A stretch of DNA of 64,000 nucleotides from Pseudomonas sp. G2-4 (GCF_030064125.1 NZ_CP125957.1:3410001-3474000); one strand, 5' to 3'. Positions 25,661 through 36,429 are shown, numbered from the stretch's first letter. Numbers and translations are program-made. Notes: generated by a model not told the origin, from the letters alone.

Positions 25661-26044
25661 ATGCTGGAATTAAAGCCGCAATGTTTTTCGTCGGAGTGCC
25701 CAAGCCGGGCGCTGTTCGACCAAATCGCAGATAAATGGTCAATGATGGTTCTGGCGGTGCTTGATGACGGGCCGCATCGCTTCAATGCCATCAGACGCCG
25801 CCTGGAAGGCGTCACCCAGAAGGCACTTACACAGTGCCTCCGGCGGCTGGAACGAAATGGTCTCGTCTCGCGCCAGGTCATTTCGTTTTCGCCTGTGGCA
25901 GTGCAGTATCAGATCACCCCACTGGGTCGAACACTGCAGCAGCCATTTCGCGAATTGCATAAATGGACGCTCGACAAATTGCCTGAGGTTGAAGCGGCCC
26001 GGTCGAAGTTTGACGAAGCCGCGGAGGATAAGCTGACGGTGTGA
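25661..26044 (+). CDS. HxlR-family regulator
   Basis: A 127-residue winged-helix regulator: CPSRALFDQIADKWSMMVLAVLDDGPHRFNAIRRRLEGVTQKALTQCLRRLERNGLVSRQVISFSPVAVQYQITPLGRTL. Cys8 and Cys13 lie at the N terminus, possible thiol sensors as in YodB-type proteins. It is divergent from the third OYE gene across 102 bp. That gap contains TAGGC-N10-GCCTA (25620-25639) and a leftward TTGACA, so this regulator probably controls the reductase and itself. Confidence 0.8.
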   Translation: MLELKPQCFSSECPSRALFDQIADKWSMMVLAVLDDGPHRFNAIRRRLEGVTQKALTQCLRRLERNGLVSRQVISFSPVAVQYQITPLGRTLQQPFRELHKWTLDKLPEVEAARSKFDEAAEDKLTV

Positions 26045-26062
26045 TTCGGTTAGCCGCGCGCG

Positions 26063-26236
26063 CTACAGTTTATAGTTAAATGTCATCAGTGCATTACGCG
26101 GCGCCCCATAACTGACAGTATCGAAATCGCCTTTCTGCATTGCATATTTTTTATCAAACACATTGTTCACATTGACTGATACATCCATGTTTCTTGTCAG
26201 TTCATAACGTGCCATCAGTGACGAACCAGTGACGTT
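26063..26236 (-). pseudogene. TonB-dependent receptor C-terminal remnant
   Basis: Read leftward: NVTGSSLMARYELTRNMDVSVNVNNVFDKKYAMQ, then GDFDTVSYGAPRNALMTFNYKL and a stop. These are the last strands of a TonB-dependent siderophore-type receptor, ending in the usual aromatic-rich strand. About 650 or more residues are missing, and an in-frame stop marks the upstream edge near 26236, where porin sequence begins. Confidence 0.8.
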
Positions 26237-26460
26237 TTATAGCAGCGAGATGGGATAACTGATGAAAATCCGGTTTTCATCAAACTCATTGTTGAAGTCG
26301 TGGCGCACTTGCCAGGATTTTTCCTGGGCGTCATCGCCGCTGAGTTTTTGCAGGCCGACGTAGAAGGTGTTTCCGCCGTATTTGGCCGAGAGCATGGCGA
26401 AGGCGGTTTTGTTGTCCAGATCGCCGGCCAGGGCGTTGCCGTCTTCCTTGCCGATGAAGT
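26237..26460 (-). pseudogene. OprD-type porin internal fragment
   Basis: Read leftward: GYFIGKEDGNALAGDLDNKTAFAMLSAKYGGNTFYVGLQKLSGDDAQEKSWQVRHDFN and a stop near 26237. The LDN..., GGNTFYVGLQKLSGDDA and KSWQVR elements are typical of OprD/BenF-type substrate-specific porins. In full-length porins more sequence separates GDDA from KSWQVR, so the fragment may itself be internally deleted. It abuts the TonB receptor fragment on one side and runs antisense into the SDR fragment on the other. Confidence 0.65.
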
Positions 26461-26469
26461 AGCCGAGGT

Positions 26470-27016
26470 TGGCGGGCTCGATGTGCTGGTGGCGAATGCC
26501 GGCATTGCCAGCCCTGGCGCGATCTGTGATTTGTCCATCAAGGACTGGGACGACATGTTCTCGGTCAATCTTCGCGGCGCCTGGCTGCTTGCCAAAGCCA
26601 GCTACCCGCATTTGCGCGAGAGCCGAGGCTCGGCGTGCTTCACCTCGTCGATGTCTGGCCAGCTTCCGCATGCCGGCTCAGGCGCCTACAGCCCCACCAA
26701 AGCGGCATTGACGATGCTCGCCCAGACGCTCGCGCTGGAATGGGCGCCTGACGGGATCCGTGTCAACGTGGTATCCCCTGGGATGACGCACACGCCGATG
26801 TCGGAAAAAATGTACGCCGATCCCCAGATCAAGAAAGCACGGGAAGCAATCATCCCGCTGGCGAGAATCGGCGACCCCATGGATATCGCGAATGTGATCG
26901 AGTTTCTCGTTAGCCCTTTATCCGGGTATGTCACGGGACAGGATATTTGTGTCGATGGCGGCTTCTCCAAATCGATACTGAGTCATATCCCGGGCCGACC
27001 AAGCTCCAAATCTTAA
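26470..27016 (+). pseudogene. SDR oxidoreductase lacking its N terminus
   Basis: From GGLDVLVANAGIASPG onward this is a normal SDR: the NAG motif, catalytic Ser (SSMSGQ), YSPTK, VNVVSPGMTHTPM and a C-terminal SGYVTGQDICVDGG. The preceding 75 or so residues with the TGxxxGIG cofactor loop are missing. The open frame does continue upstream to an ATG at 26300, but that part is antisense to the porin fragment and has no Rossmann sequence. The protein is unlikely to bind NAD(P). Confidence 0.75.
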
Positions 27017-27022
27017 GCACGA

Positions 27023-27295
27023 TTGGTTAAGAGTGGATTGATCACCCAAGTAAGAAGGTGCATGGCTAGCGCAGCAGTGGCTTGGAGTCATGCCAACCCA
27101 GGCCGTCTACCTAGCAGGCATCTACTGCCACCCGAGCGCAGCGCGATGCAAGTACCTCCTGAACTGGCGAACTTCACCGTTCGTTATGTCGAGGACGCCC
27201 TGGCTGACAGCTTCCGTTCGGTAGAGGTGTATCAGACCCGCTGGTTGCTGCAGGCCCTGGCGGTCATCGATACACCTGTAGTCAGTTCGTTCTAA
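27023..27295 (+). other. Unrecognised open frame
   Basis: A 90-codon frame whose second half (ELANFTVRYVEDALADSFRSVEVYQTRWLLQALAVIDTPV) looks like real amphipathic helices, but I recognise no family. No ribosome site is convincing. An internal ATG at 27146 (MQVPPELANF) is another possible start. It overlaps the convergent HTH gene by 14 bp. It may be a gene tail left by the rearrangement just upstream. Confidence 0.3.
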
Positions 27296-27566
27296 AACTC
27301 GCCAACCGCAGCGCCCGCCCGCCTTCCCCATTCGCCAGCCACAGCTCACTGACGCTCAATAACCGCGCGAGCTGTTTTATTCGAGATGGAGGCACGCCTC
27401 GAGCGAACCAATTCGTCAAGCATTGGGGGCTAACGCCAAGCACTTCGGCGAACGACGTGGGTGCAACAGCGTACTCATCCAACAACGTTCGCAGACGTTG
27501 GCCTGACGCGCGTCGATCTTCCAGTCGAGCCCTGGGGTAGGACTCCGTGTTTTTATCCTCGATCAT
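27282..27566 (-). CDS. Small XRE-type HTH protein
   Basis: 94 residues with a Cro/CI-like helix-turn-helix (RLRTLLDEYAVAPTSFAEVLGVSPQCLTNWFARGVPPSRIKQLARLLSVSELWLANGEG). The domain is complete and little else is present, so it is a small DNA-binding protein. The ATG at 27566 has a weak GGGCA upstream; a longer frame to 27611 is possible. It is an isolated gene beside rearranged fragments. Function unknown. Confidence 0.7.
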   Translation of the reverse strand: MIEDKNTESYPRARLEDRRASGQRLRTLLDEYAVAPTSFAEVLGVSPQCLTNWFARGVPPSRIKQLARLLSVSELWLANGEGGRALRLASFRTN

Positions 27567-27660
27567 TGTTGCCCTGCTCCAGCCAGTACGATTGGCGCGG
27601 CATATGAACACTGCGACTCGGAATACGGAACGTTGCGAAGCGTAACGATCGAAAAAAAGA

Positions 27661-27702
27661 ATAGGCCTACCCGCTGTAGTACCGAACTCCTACAGACCTA
27701 TC
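27661..27702. repeat. Imperfect hairpin
   Basis: CTGTAG (27674-27679) pairs with CTACAG (27690-27695), with outer ATAGG/CCTAT arms. It lies upstream of the HTH gene and could be a short extragenic repeat. Confidence 0.35.
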
Positions 27703-27725
27703 CTCACGGCACCTTCGGACCCCGC

Positions 27726-27765
27726 TCACGGTTGCTGAGCGCAACGTTGCGCTCAGCAACCGTGA
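27726..27765. repeat. 40-bp perfect palindrome
   Basis: TCACGGTTGCTGAGCGCAAC is followed without a loop by its exact reverse complement. The centre is AACGTT. It lies 46 bp beyond the end of the leftward porin gene. It could act as a terminator stem, although no T-run follows leftward, or as a protein-binding or mobile-element-related site. Confidence 0.85.
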
Positions 27766-27810
27766 AGGGCTGAGAATCAAGTCTGTAGAACTAGCAACAA
27801 ATACCGCTCT

Positions 27811-29394
<1,584 letters not shown>

Positions 29395-29499
29395 TTATTT
29401 TTTTGTTCCCGCGACTGCCGTCTTCCCGTGACTCCCGAATTGTCAGACTCCACGAAAAAAAGGATGCCTCATCGCAAATACGCTGCTACATTTGGCGAT

Positions 29500-29511
29500 G
29501 TTAACGTTAAC
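29500..29511. promoter_or_regulatory. LacI-type operator of the sucrose genes
   Basis: GTTAAC-GTTAAC, a perfect 12-bp palindrome with a central CG, as is typical for LacI/GalR sites. It lies between the divergent porin and binding-protein genes, 30 bp before the latter's start. The probable ligand protein is the LacI regulator at 35384. Confidence 0.65.
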
Positions 29512-29541
29512 TTTTCTAAAAACAAAAATAAAGAGGGCTTT

Positions 29542-30816
29542 ATGAAACAGCTCAAATCGCTCCTTCCAGCAGCATTTCTCGTACTTTGTGGAGGGCTTCC
29601 ATCCCTCTCGACTGCCGCCAATCTGACGATCTCCTGCGGCGCGGTGGGCGCGGAACTGCAGCTGTGCAAGGAGGCTGTTGAAGCGTGGTCGAAACAGACC
29701 GGCAACAGCGTGGAAGTGGTTTCCACGCCTAACTCGGCGACTGAGCGATTGTCGTTTTACCAACAGATCCTGAGTGCGCAGTCCAGCGACATCGACATCA
29801 TTCAAATCGACATGGTGTGGCCGGGAATGCTGGCCAAGCATCTGATGGATCTGCGCGAGGTGCTTCCCGCCAACGCGACCCAGGGCTACTTCCAGGCCCA
29901 GGTGGATAACGCCACGGTGAACGGACGCTTGGTGACGATGCCGTGGTTCACCGATTCGGGCCTGCTGTATTACCGCAAGGACTTGCTCGAGAAATACAAC
30001 AAACAGGTACCCCAGACCTGGGAGGAAATGACCGCCACCGCCAGGGACGTTCAACTGGCCGAGCGCAACGCCGGCAACGCCAATGCCTGGGGCTACATAT
30101 TCCAGGGCCGCGCCTACGAAGGCCTGACGTGTAATGCGCTGGAGTGGATCAGCAGTCACCCGGACGGTGGGCTGGTCAACGAAAAAGGCGACATTGTGGT
30201 CAACAACCAGGCCTCAAGAACGGCTTTGACCCTGGCAAAAAGCTGGGTAGGCGACATCTCTCCACGGGGCGTGCTCAATTACACCGAGGAAGAAGGCCGC
30301 GGCGTATTCCAGTCGGGCAATGCGCTGTTCATGCGTAACTGGCCGTATGTCTGGGCGTTGGTGCAAAGCCCGGACAGTGCCGTGAAAGACAAGGTCGGTG
30401 TCGCTCCCCTGCCCCGCGGCGGCGAGGCCGGTACCCATGCCTCCACCCTCGGTGGCTGGGGCTTGGCGGTATCGCGCTATAGCACCCATCCAAAGCTTGC
30501 CGCAGAACTGGTGAGCTACCTGAGCAGTGCCCAGCAGCAGAAACATCGTGCCCTGGTCGGTGCCTACAACCCGGTGATCGAATCGCTCTACCAAGATCCC
30601 GACTTACTCGCGGCGATGCCTTATTACAGCCAGCTGCACAGCATTCTCAATGATGGGGTCATGCGCCCTGCCTCAGTCACTGCTGATCGCTACCCACGGG
30701 TCTCCAATGCCTTCTTCGATCAGGTGCACGGCGTTCTCGCCGGAGAACGGCCTGTCGATCAGGCGCTGGCCGATCTGGAAAGCGAACTCACGCGCATCAA
30801 ACGCCGGAACTGGTAA
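29542..30816 (+). CDS. Sugar ABC transporter binding protein
   Basis: A 424-residue family-1 extracellular solute-binding protein with signal peptide MKQLKSLLPAAFLVLCGGLPSLSTA. The mature part has the MalE/ThuE-like layout (IIQIDMVWPGMLAKHLMDL, MPWFTDSGLLYYRKDLLEKY, GWGLAVSRYSTHP). AGAGGGCTTT precedes the ATG; the frame is open further upstream to 29374 but without leader character. It is the first gene of the rightward operon with two permeases, ATPase and sucrase. It binds the imported disaccharide, inferred to be sucrose from the GH32 enzyme and ScrY porin. Confidence 0.88.
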   Translation: MKQLKSLLPAAFLVLCGGLPSLSTAANLTISCGAVGAELQLCKEAVEAWSKQTGNSVEVVSTPNSATERLSFYQQILSAQSSDIDIIQIDMVWPGMLAKHLMDLREVLPANATQGYFQAQVDNATVNGRLVTMPWFTDSGLLYYRKDLLEKYNKQVPQTWEEMTATARDVQLAERNAGNANAWGYIFQGRAYEGLTCNALEWISSHPDGGLVNEKGDIVVNNQASRTALTLAKSWVGDISPRGVLNYTEEEGRGVFQSGNALFMRNWPYVWALVQSPDSAVKDKVGVAPLPRGGEAGTHASTLGGWGLAVSRYSTHPKLAAELVSYLSSAQQQKHRALVGAYNPVIESLYQDPDLLAAMPYYSQLHSILNDGVMRPASVTADRYPRVSNAFFDQVHGVLAGERPVDQALADLESELTRIKRRNW

Positions 30817-30837
30817 GCCACAAGGAAGGAAATCGCC

Positions 30838-31800
30838 ATGTCTGTCTCCACTGCCGTTGCCCCCTCTGACGAGCTGTTGCTCACCCGGGAAACGCCGGTT
30901 CAACGCCGTCGAGTCCGCGCCGCCTGGCTGTTCCTGACGCCGATGTTACTGTGTCTGGCCCTGGTCGCGGCCTGGCCGTTGCTGCGTACATTCTGGTTCA
31001 GCCTGACCGATGCCAGCCTCGCGGAAACCGGTGACGCAACCTTTATAGGTTTGAGCAACTACTTGTTCCACAGCAGCGCCGGCTGGTCAGGCATCCTGGT
31101 CGATCCACAATGGTGGAACGCGGTGCGCAACACCTTGCATTTCACCGTGGTGTCGGTGGGCTTGGAGATCGTACTGGGATTACTGGTGGCGTTGCTGCTG
31201 AACATTCAGTTCACCGGGCGCGCCCTGGTGCGGGCGCTGATCCTGATTCCCTGGGCGATCCCGACCATTGTCTCGGCGAAGATCTGGTCCTGGATGCTCA
31301 ACGACCAGTTCGGCATCATCAATCACCTGATGCTGAGCCTCGGCCTGATTGACGCGCCCCTGGCCTGGACGGCGGATGCCGGCCTGTCGATGTGGGCGGT
31401 GATCATCGTCGACGTCTGGAAGACCGTTCCCTTTGTGACGCTGCTGATGCTGGCGGCCTTGCAGATGTTGCCGGGCGATTGCTACGAAGCCGCCAGGGTC
31501 GATGGCATTCATCCGTTGAAGGTGTTCTGGCGGGTCACCCTGCCCCTGCTGATGCCGGCGCTGCTGGTGGCGGCGATCTTCCGCATTCTCGATTCATTGC
31601 GAGTGTTTGACGTCATCTATGTGCTGACCTCGAACTCATCGAGCACCATGAGCATGTCGGTGTATGCCCGCCAGCACCTGGTGGAGTTCCAGGACGTCGG
31701 CTACGGCAGCGCGGCCTCGACCCTGTTGTTTCTGGTGGTTGCGGTGATCGCCGTGGTTTATTTGTACCTCGGACGCCGTCAGCTGGAGGTGCGCTCATGA
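30838..31800 (+). CDS. Sugar ABC transporter permease 1
   Basis: A 320-residue MalF-type inner-membrane permease with six predicted helices. The first begins AAWLFLTPMLLCLALVAAWPLL, and the cytoplasmic EAA loop is YEAARVDGIHPLKVFWRVTLPLL, the contact site for the ATPase. AAGGAAGGAAATCGCC precedes the ATG. It overlaps the next permease by 4 bp. Confidence 0.9.
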   Translation: MSVSTAVAPSDELLLTRETPVQRRRVRAAWLFLTPMLLCLALVAAWPLLRTFWFSLTDASLAETGDATFIGLSNYLFHSSAGWSGILVDPQWWNAVRNTLHFTVVSVGLEIVLGLLVALLLNIQFTGRALVRALILIPWAIPTIVSAKIWSWMLNDQFGIINHLMLSLGLIDAPLAWTADAGLSMWAVIIVDVWKTVPFVTLLMLAALQMLPGDCYEAARVDGIHPLKVFWRVTLPLLMPALLVAAIFRILDSLRVFDVIYVLTSNSSSTMSMSVYARQHLVEFQDVGYGSAASTLLFLVVAVIAVVYLYLGRRQLEVRS

Positions 31801-32639
31801 GCCCGCGCCTGCTGAAAAAAGCGCTGCTGCGCCTGGGGTTCTGGTGCCTGATCGGGGTTTTGCTGCTGTATGCGGTCTTCCCTTTCTACTACGCCATCGT
31901 GACCTCGCTGAAACCCTCCAGCGCCTTGTTCCAGGTGAGCTACTGGGTCGACAGCCCCGACTTCTCCAACTATGCGGCGGTACTCAGCCAAGCCTCATTC
32001 CTGCGGGCGATTGGTAACTCGCTGGTGGTGGCGCTGTGCGTGGTCACGTTGGCGCTGTTCCTCAGCCTGACCGCCGCCTATGCCCTGGGACGGGTGAAGT
32101 TCCGAGGGCGTGGCACAGTCTTGATGATGGTTCTTGGCGTGTCGATGTTTCCCCAGGTCGCGGTGCTGTCGGGATTGTTCGAAGTGATTCGGGCCCTGGG
32201 CCTGTACAACACGTCCTGGGCATTGATCCTGAGCTACACGATCTTCACCCTGCCCTTCACCGTCTGGGTGCTGACCACCTTCATGGGCCAACTGCCCCAT
32301 GAGCTGGAAGAGGCGGCCATCATGGATGGCGCTTCCCCTTGGGTCACTTTGACCCGCGTGCTGCTGCCGCTGCTCTGGCCCGCGCTGGTCACCACCGGTC
32401 TGTTGGCGTTCATCGCCGCATGGAACGAGTTTCTGTTTGCCCTGACCTTCACCCTCACCGACACGCAGCGCACGGTCCCGGTTGCCATCGCCCTGATTTC
32501 CGGCGGCAGCCCCCATGAGTTGCCTTGGGGGCTGCTGATGGCCGCATCGGTGCTGGTCACCGTCCCATTGGTGATTCTGGTGCTGATCTTCCAGCGCCGA
32601 ATCGTTTCCGGTCTCACTACCGGCGCGTTAAAGGGTTGA
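31797..32639 (+). CDS. Sugar ABC transporter permease 2
   Basis: A 280-residue MalG-type permease with six helices and the EAA loop LEEAAIMDGASPWVTLTRVLLPLLWPAL. It is translationally coupled to permease 1 (ATGA overlap) and forms the heterodimeric channel with it. Confidence 0.9.
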   Translation: MSPRLLKKALLRLGFWCLIGVLLLYAVFPFYYAIVTSLKPSSALFQVSYWVDSPDFSNYAAVLSQASFLRAIGNSLVVALCVVTLALFLSLTAAYALGRVKFRGRGTVLMMVLGVSMFPQVAVLSGLFEVIRALGLYNTSWALILSYTIFTLPFTVWVLTTFMGQLPHELEEAAIMDGASPWVTLTRVLLPLLWPALVTTGLLAFIAAWNEFLFALTFTLTDTQRTVPVAIALISGGSPHELPWGLLMAASVLVTVPLVILVLIFQRRIVSGLTTGALKG

Positions 32640-32666
32640 TGCCCAACAAAGACAAGGAACAGCATC

Positions 32667-33809
32667 GTGATCAAGTTGAAGCTAGACAGCGTGAACAAAC
32701 AATTGGGCGGCGCGCGCATTCTTCGCGATGTCAGCCTGGAAATCGCCGCGGGTGAGTTCGTGGTGTTCGTCGGTCCTTCGGGCTGCGGAAAATCGACCCT
32801 GCTGCGCCTGATCGCCGGCCTGGATTCGATCTGCGGCGGCGACCTGCTGATCGATGGGCGCCGGGTCAACGACCTGGAGCCCCGGGAGCGTGGCGTCGGC
32901 ATGGTGTTTCAATCTTATGCGCTGTACCCGCACATGAGTGTTTACGACAACATCAGCTTTGGCCTCAAACTGGCCAAGACCGAAAAGACCACCCTGCGCG
33001 AGCGCGTGCTGAAAACCGCGCAAATCCTGCAATTGGACAAGCTCCTGCAACGCAAGCCCAAGGAACTGTCCGGCGGGCAGCGTCAACGGGTAGCAATGGG
33101 CAGGGCCATGGCCCGGGAGCCGGACATCTTGCTGTTCGATGAACCGCTGTCAAACCTGGATGCCTCGTTGCGGGTGCAGATGCGCAACGAAATCGCCCGG
33201 CTGCACGCACGACTGGGCTCAACCATGATCTACGTCACCCACGATCAGGTTGAAGCGATGACCCTGGCCGACAAGATTGTCGTGCTCAACGGCGGGCGCA
33301 TCGAGCAAGTCGGTTCACCACGAGCACTCTACGAGCGTCCGGCCAGCCGTTTTGTCGCCGGTTTCCTCGGTTCGCCCAGAATGAATTTTCTTCCAGCGTT
33401 CCTGCACACCCCAGGCGCAACCAGTCTGGTTGAAAGCCTCGTATTGGGGATGACCTCCCTGCCCTTCGACAGCTCGGCGCTGGCGGAGAACACTGCGCTG
33501 ACGCTGGGGATTCGTCCGGAACACGTCGGGCTCAAGGCGGCGCAAGGCAGCGCTGGCGTCACCGTGACCGTGACCGTTGTCGAATACCTGGGCAGCGAAA
33601 CCTATGTGCACCTCGATACCGGCCAGGAGGAACCCTTGATCTGCCGTTGTGAAGTCAACGCTGGATGGCAGGTGGGCGATCGGGTCGAACTGGAGCTGGC
33701 GTTCGACAATCTGCACCTGTTCGCCGCCGACGGTACGGCCTTGACGCGTCACCCGCAAACCCCGCCGGAAAACGTGACCCTGCGCTCGGTACGAGCAAAC
33801 GCCCTATGA
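32667..33809 (+). CDS. Sugar ABC transporter ATPase (MalK/UgpC type)
   Basis: A 380-residue ATPase with Walker A GPSGCGKST (36-44), Q-loop FQSYALYPHM, signature LSGGQRQRVAMGRA, Walker B ILLFDEPLSNLDA, switch THDQ, and a C-terminal OB-type regulatory domain (LTLGIRPEHVGL). The start codon is GTG with AAGGAAC upstream. The stop overlaps the sucrase start (ATGA). It energises sucrose uptake. Confidence 0.9.
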   Translation: MIKLKLDSVNKQLGGARILRDVSLEIAAGEFVVFVGPSGCGKSTLLRLIAGLDSICGGDLLIDGRRVNDLEPRERGVGMVFQSYALYPHMSVYDNISFGLKLAKTEKTTLRERVLKTAQILQLDKLLQRKPKELSGGQRQRVAMGRAMAREPDILLFDEPLSNLDASLRVQMRNEIARLHARLGSTMIYVTHDQVEAMTLADKIVVLNGGRIEQVGSPRALYERPASRFVAGFLGSPRMNFLPAFLHTPGATSLVESLVLGMTSLPFDSSALAENTALTLGIRPEHVGLKAAQGSAGVTVTVTVVEYLGSETYVHLDTGQEEPLICRCEVNAGWQVGDRVELELAFDNLHLFAADGTALTRHPQTPPENVTLRSVRANAL

Positions 33810-35308
33810 CTGTGTCTTTGAATCCCATGAACATCCCCATGTCCACCGCCCTCGAACTGGCGCAGCAAGCGCTGAGTGAAGGTCTGTCTCGCGTCATCCA
33901 CGACTATCGACCTGACTATCATCTTGCCCCGCCAGTGGGCTGGATGAACGACCCGAATGGGGTGGTCTACTTTCGTGGCGAATATCACGTGTTCTATCAA
34001 TATCACCCCTTCGACGCGAAATGGGGCCCGATGTATTGGGGGCACGCCAAGAGTGCCGACCTGGTCCATTGGCAGCACCTGCCCATTGCGCTGGCGCCGG
34101 GCGATGACTTTGACCGCGACGGGTGTTTTTCCGGGAGCGCGGTGGTGGATGGCGATACCTTGGCGCTGATTTACACGGGCCACACCTGGCTGGGGGACGT
34201 CGGGGATGAACGCCTGATCCGTCAAGTCCAGTGCCTGGCCACCAGTGTCGACGGCATCCACTTCGTCAAGCATGGCGCCGTCATCGACACCGCGCCGCAA
34301 GACACGATCATGCACTTTCGTGATCCCAAGGTATGGAAGGACGATGGTCACTGGTACCTGATTGCCGGCGCACGCCTGGACGATACGCCACTGCTGCCGC
34401 TGTACCGTTCCACGGATCTGCGCAACTGGGAGTTCCTCGACTATGTGGCCCGCGGCAATGAGGGCGATGGCTATATGTGGGAATGCCCGGATCTGTTTCG
34501 CCTGAACGGGCGCGATGTGCTGCTGTACTCGCCCCAGGGCATGCAGCCCGAGGGGTACGAGCGGCTCAACAAGTACCAGACCGGCTACCGCGTGGGCCAA
34601 CTCGACAGCCAATGGCACTTCACCGGCGGGCCTTTCATCGAGCTGGATAACGGCCACGACTTCTACGCCGCGCAAACGCTGGAGGCTGCCGACGGTCGAC
34701 GCCTGGTGTGGGCCTGGCTCGACATGTGGGAAAGCCCGATGCCGAGCCAGGCTCATCACTGGTGCGGGATGCTCGGCTTGCCGCGTGAATTGCAATTGCA
34801 GGGTGATCGACTGTGCGTGTTTCCGGCCCGGGAACTGACGGCTCTGCGCAAGGCGCCGTTGCCGGTCACCTCCCCATGGAGTGAGTCGGGCAGCCAATGG
34901 GTGCCGCAGGTGCACGGTGACCGCCTTGAAATCCGTGTGCACCTGGATTTGCTCGGCTGCACCGAGGGCCACCTGGGCGTCGCCCTGCGCTGCAGTGTCG
35001 ATGGTCATGAAGAAACCCTGCTTTATTACGATGCATCCCTGCAACGCCTGGTGCTCGACCGCAGTCGTTCGGGCGAGCAAGTGACCGGCCAGCGCAGTGT
35101 GTCGATAGACTCGGCACAAGGGCCCCTGCAACTGCGGGTGTTCCTGGATCGCTCGTCCATCGAGGTGTTTGATGAAAACGGGCGCTTCAGCCTCAGCAGC
35201 CGCCTCTATCCCCGGCCCGACAGTCTGGGGGTGAAGCTCCTGGCAAACGGGACTGGCGGGAGTGTCTCCATTTCCCAGGCATGGCCCCTGGCCTCGGGAT
35301 GGTTATGA
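33806..35308 (+). CDS. GH32 sucrase (sucrose/sucrose-6-P hydrolase)
   Basis: A 500-residue glycoside hydrolase family 32 enzyme with a five-bladed propeller and a C-terminal beta-sandwich. The catalytic nucleophile Asp49 is in WMNDPNG, the transition-state stabiliser Asp173 in FRDP, and the acid/base Glu226 in MWECPDLF. The C-terminal domain has LRVFLDRSSIEVF. There is no signal peptide, so it acts in the cytoplasm on sucrose delivered by the ABC system, releasing glucose and fructose. As uptake is by ABC rather than PTS, free sucrose is the expected substrate. It is translationally coupled to the ATPase gene. Confidence 0.9.
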   Translation: MTVSLNPMNIPMSTALELAQQALSEGLSRVIHDYRPDYHLAPPVGWMNDPNGVVYFRGEYHVFYQYHPFDAKWGPMYWGHAKSADLVHWQHLPIALAPGDDFDRDGCFSGSAVVDGDTLALIYTGHTWLGDVGDERLIRQVQCLATSVDGIHFVKHGAVIDTAPQDTIMHFRDPKVWKDDGHWYLIAGARLDDTPLLPLYRSTDLRNWEFLDYVARGNEGDGYMWECPDLFRLNGRDVLLYSPQGMQPEGYERLNKYQTGYRVGQLDSQWHFTGGPFIELDNGHDFYAAQTLEAADGRRLVWAWLDMWESPMPSQAHHWCGMLGLPRELQLQGDRLCVFPARELTALRKAPLPVTSPWSESGSQWVPQVHGDRLEIRVHLDLLGCTEGHLGVALRCSVDGHEETLLYYDASLQRLVLDRSRSGEQVTGQRSVSIDSAQGPLQLRVFLDRSSIEVFDENGRFSLSSRLYPRPDSLGVKLLANGTGGSVSISQAWPLASGWL

Positions 35309-35383
35309 ACGTCGCCATTCGAGTCGCGAGAAGCCCGGGCCCTGTGTCATGATTCGGCGTCAACCTGACTGGCCGCCCCTCGC

Positions 35384-36376
35384 ATGACTTCAGTGAAAGA
35401 CGTTGCACAGCTGGCCGGCGTGTCCTTGATGACGGTTTCTCGAGCGCTCAACAATCCGGAAAAGCTGAGCCCCGAAACCCTTCAGCGGGTGCGTCGCGCC
35501 ATTGACGAACTGCAATTCGTACCGAGCCTGTCGGCGCGCAAGATGCGCGGCGACAACTTGCAGTCGCGCACCATCGGGGTGTTCGCATTGGACACCGCGA
35601 CCACACCGTTCGCGGTCGAGCTGCTACTGTCCATCGAACAGACTGCGCAGCAAGCGGGTTGGAATGTCTTCATCCTCAACCTGTTGAGCAATCCGCCCAC
35701 CGACCAGAACATCGATTTGATGCTGTCGCACCGTCCCGACGGTTTGATTTTCAGCGCCATGGGCTTGCGCCAAGTGAGCATTCCCGAGCGATTGAAGAGC
35801 AAACCGCTGGTACTCGCCAATTGCCTGGCCGATGACAGTCGACTGGTCAGTTATGTACCCGATGATGAGGCCGGGCAGCATCGCGCCGTGCATCACGCCT
35901 TGGGCCAAGGTTATCGACGCCCGCTGTGCATCAACCTGCCGAAAAAGAGCCTCGCCTGGGGCCTGCGACAACAAGGCTTGCAGCGCGCCTGCCAGGCATT
36001 CGGAGTGGCACCTGACGCCCTCCTGCAATACGACCTTTCCGACCACGATGCCTACGGTGAAACCGCCGCCATCCTCGACCGGCACATCATCGACGGCCGC
36101 CCGCAATTCGACATCCTGATCTGTGGCAACGACCGCATTGCCTTTTGCGCCTATCAGCTGTTGTTGGGCCGAGGCCTGAAAATCCCGGGCGACGTCGCCG
36201 TGCTTGGCTATGACAACATGATCGGCATCGCCGAACTGTTCATCCCGCCATTGACCACGGTGCAACTGCCCTACTACGAGATCGGTCGCCAGGCGGCCCG
36301 ACACCTGATCGAGGGGCTTGAGGTGTCGGGGGCCCAGCGGGTGGATTGTCCGTTGGTGGTTAGGGCGTCGTTGTAA
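35384..36376 (+). CDS. LacI-family sucrose repressor
   Basis: A 330-residue LacI/GalR protein: HTH SVKDVAQLAGVSLMTVSRALNNPEKLSPETLQRV, hinge SLSARKMR, then the sugar-binding domain (IGVFALDTATTPFAVELLLSIEQTAQQAGWNVFILN, DILICGNDRIAFCAYQLLLGRGLKIPGDVAVLGYDN). It follows the sucrase by 75 bp on the same strand and is most likely the ScrR/CscR-like regulator acting at the GTTAACGTTAAC site. Confidence 0.88.
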   Translation: MTSVKDVAQLAGVSLMTVSRALNNPEKLSPETLQRVRRAIDELQFVPSLSARKMRGDNLQSRTIGVFALDTATTPFAVELLLSIEQTAQQAGWNVFILNLLSNPPTDQNIDLMLSHRPDGLIFSAMGLRQVSIPERLKSKPLVLANCLADDSRLVSYVPDDEAGQHRAVHHALGQGYRRPLCINLPKKSLAWGLRQQGLQRACQAFGVAPDALLQYDLSDHDAYGETAAILDRHIIDGRPQFDILICGNDRIAFCAYQLLLGRGLKIPGDVAVLGYDNMIGIAELFIPPLTTVQLPYYEIGRQAARHLIEGLEVSGAQRVDCPLVVRASL

Positions 36377-36429
36377 ATCGCTTGGTCTTATCTTCTGAGG
36401 GTGGATAATTCAGCGCGAAAATCGCATAC

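Noticed and set aside
26300..26469. N-terminal 57 codons of the apparent 238-residue SDR
   Set aside because: This part is antisense to porin sequence and lacks the Rossmann glycine loop, so it is not a real SDR start.
33749..35131. 460-codon leftward frame over the sucrase gene
   Set aside because: Antisense of the GH32 gene with all its catalytic motifs; a GC-rich codon by-product.
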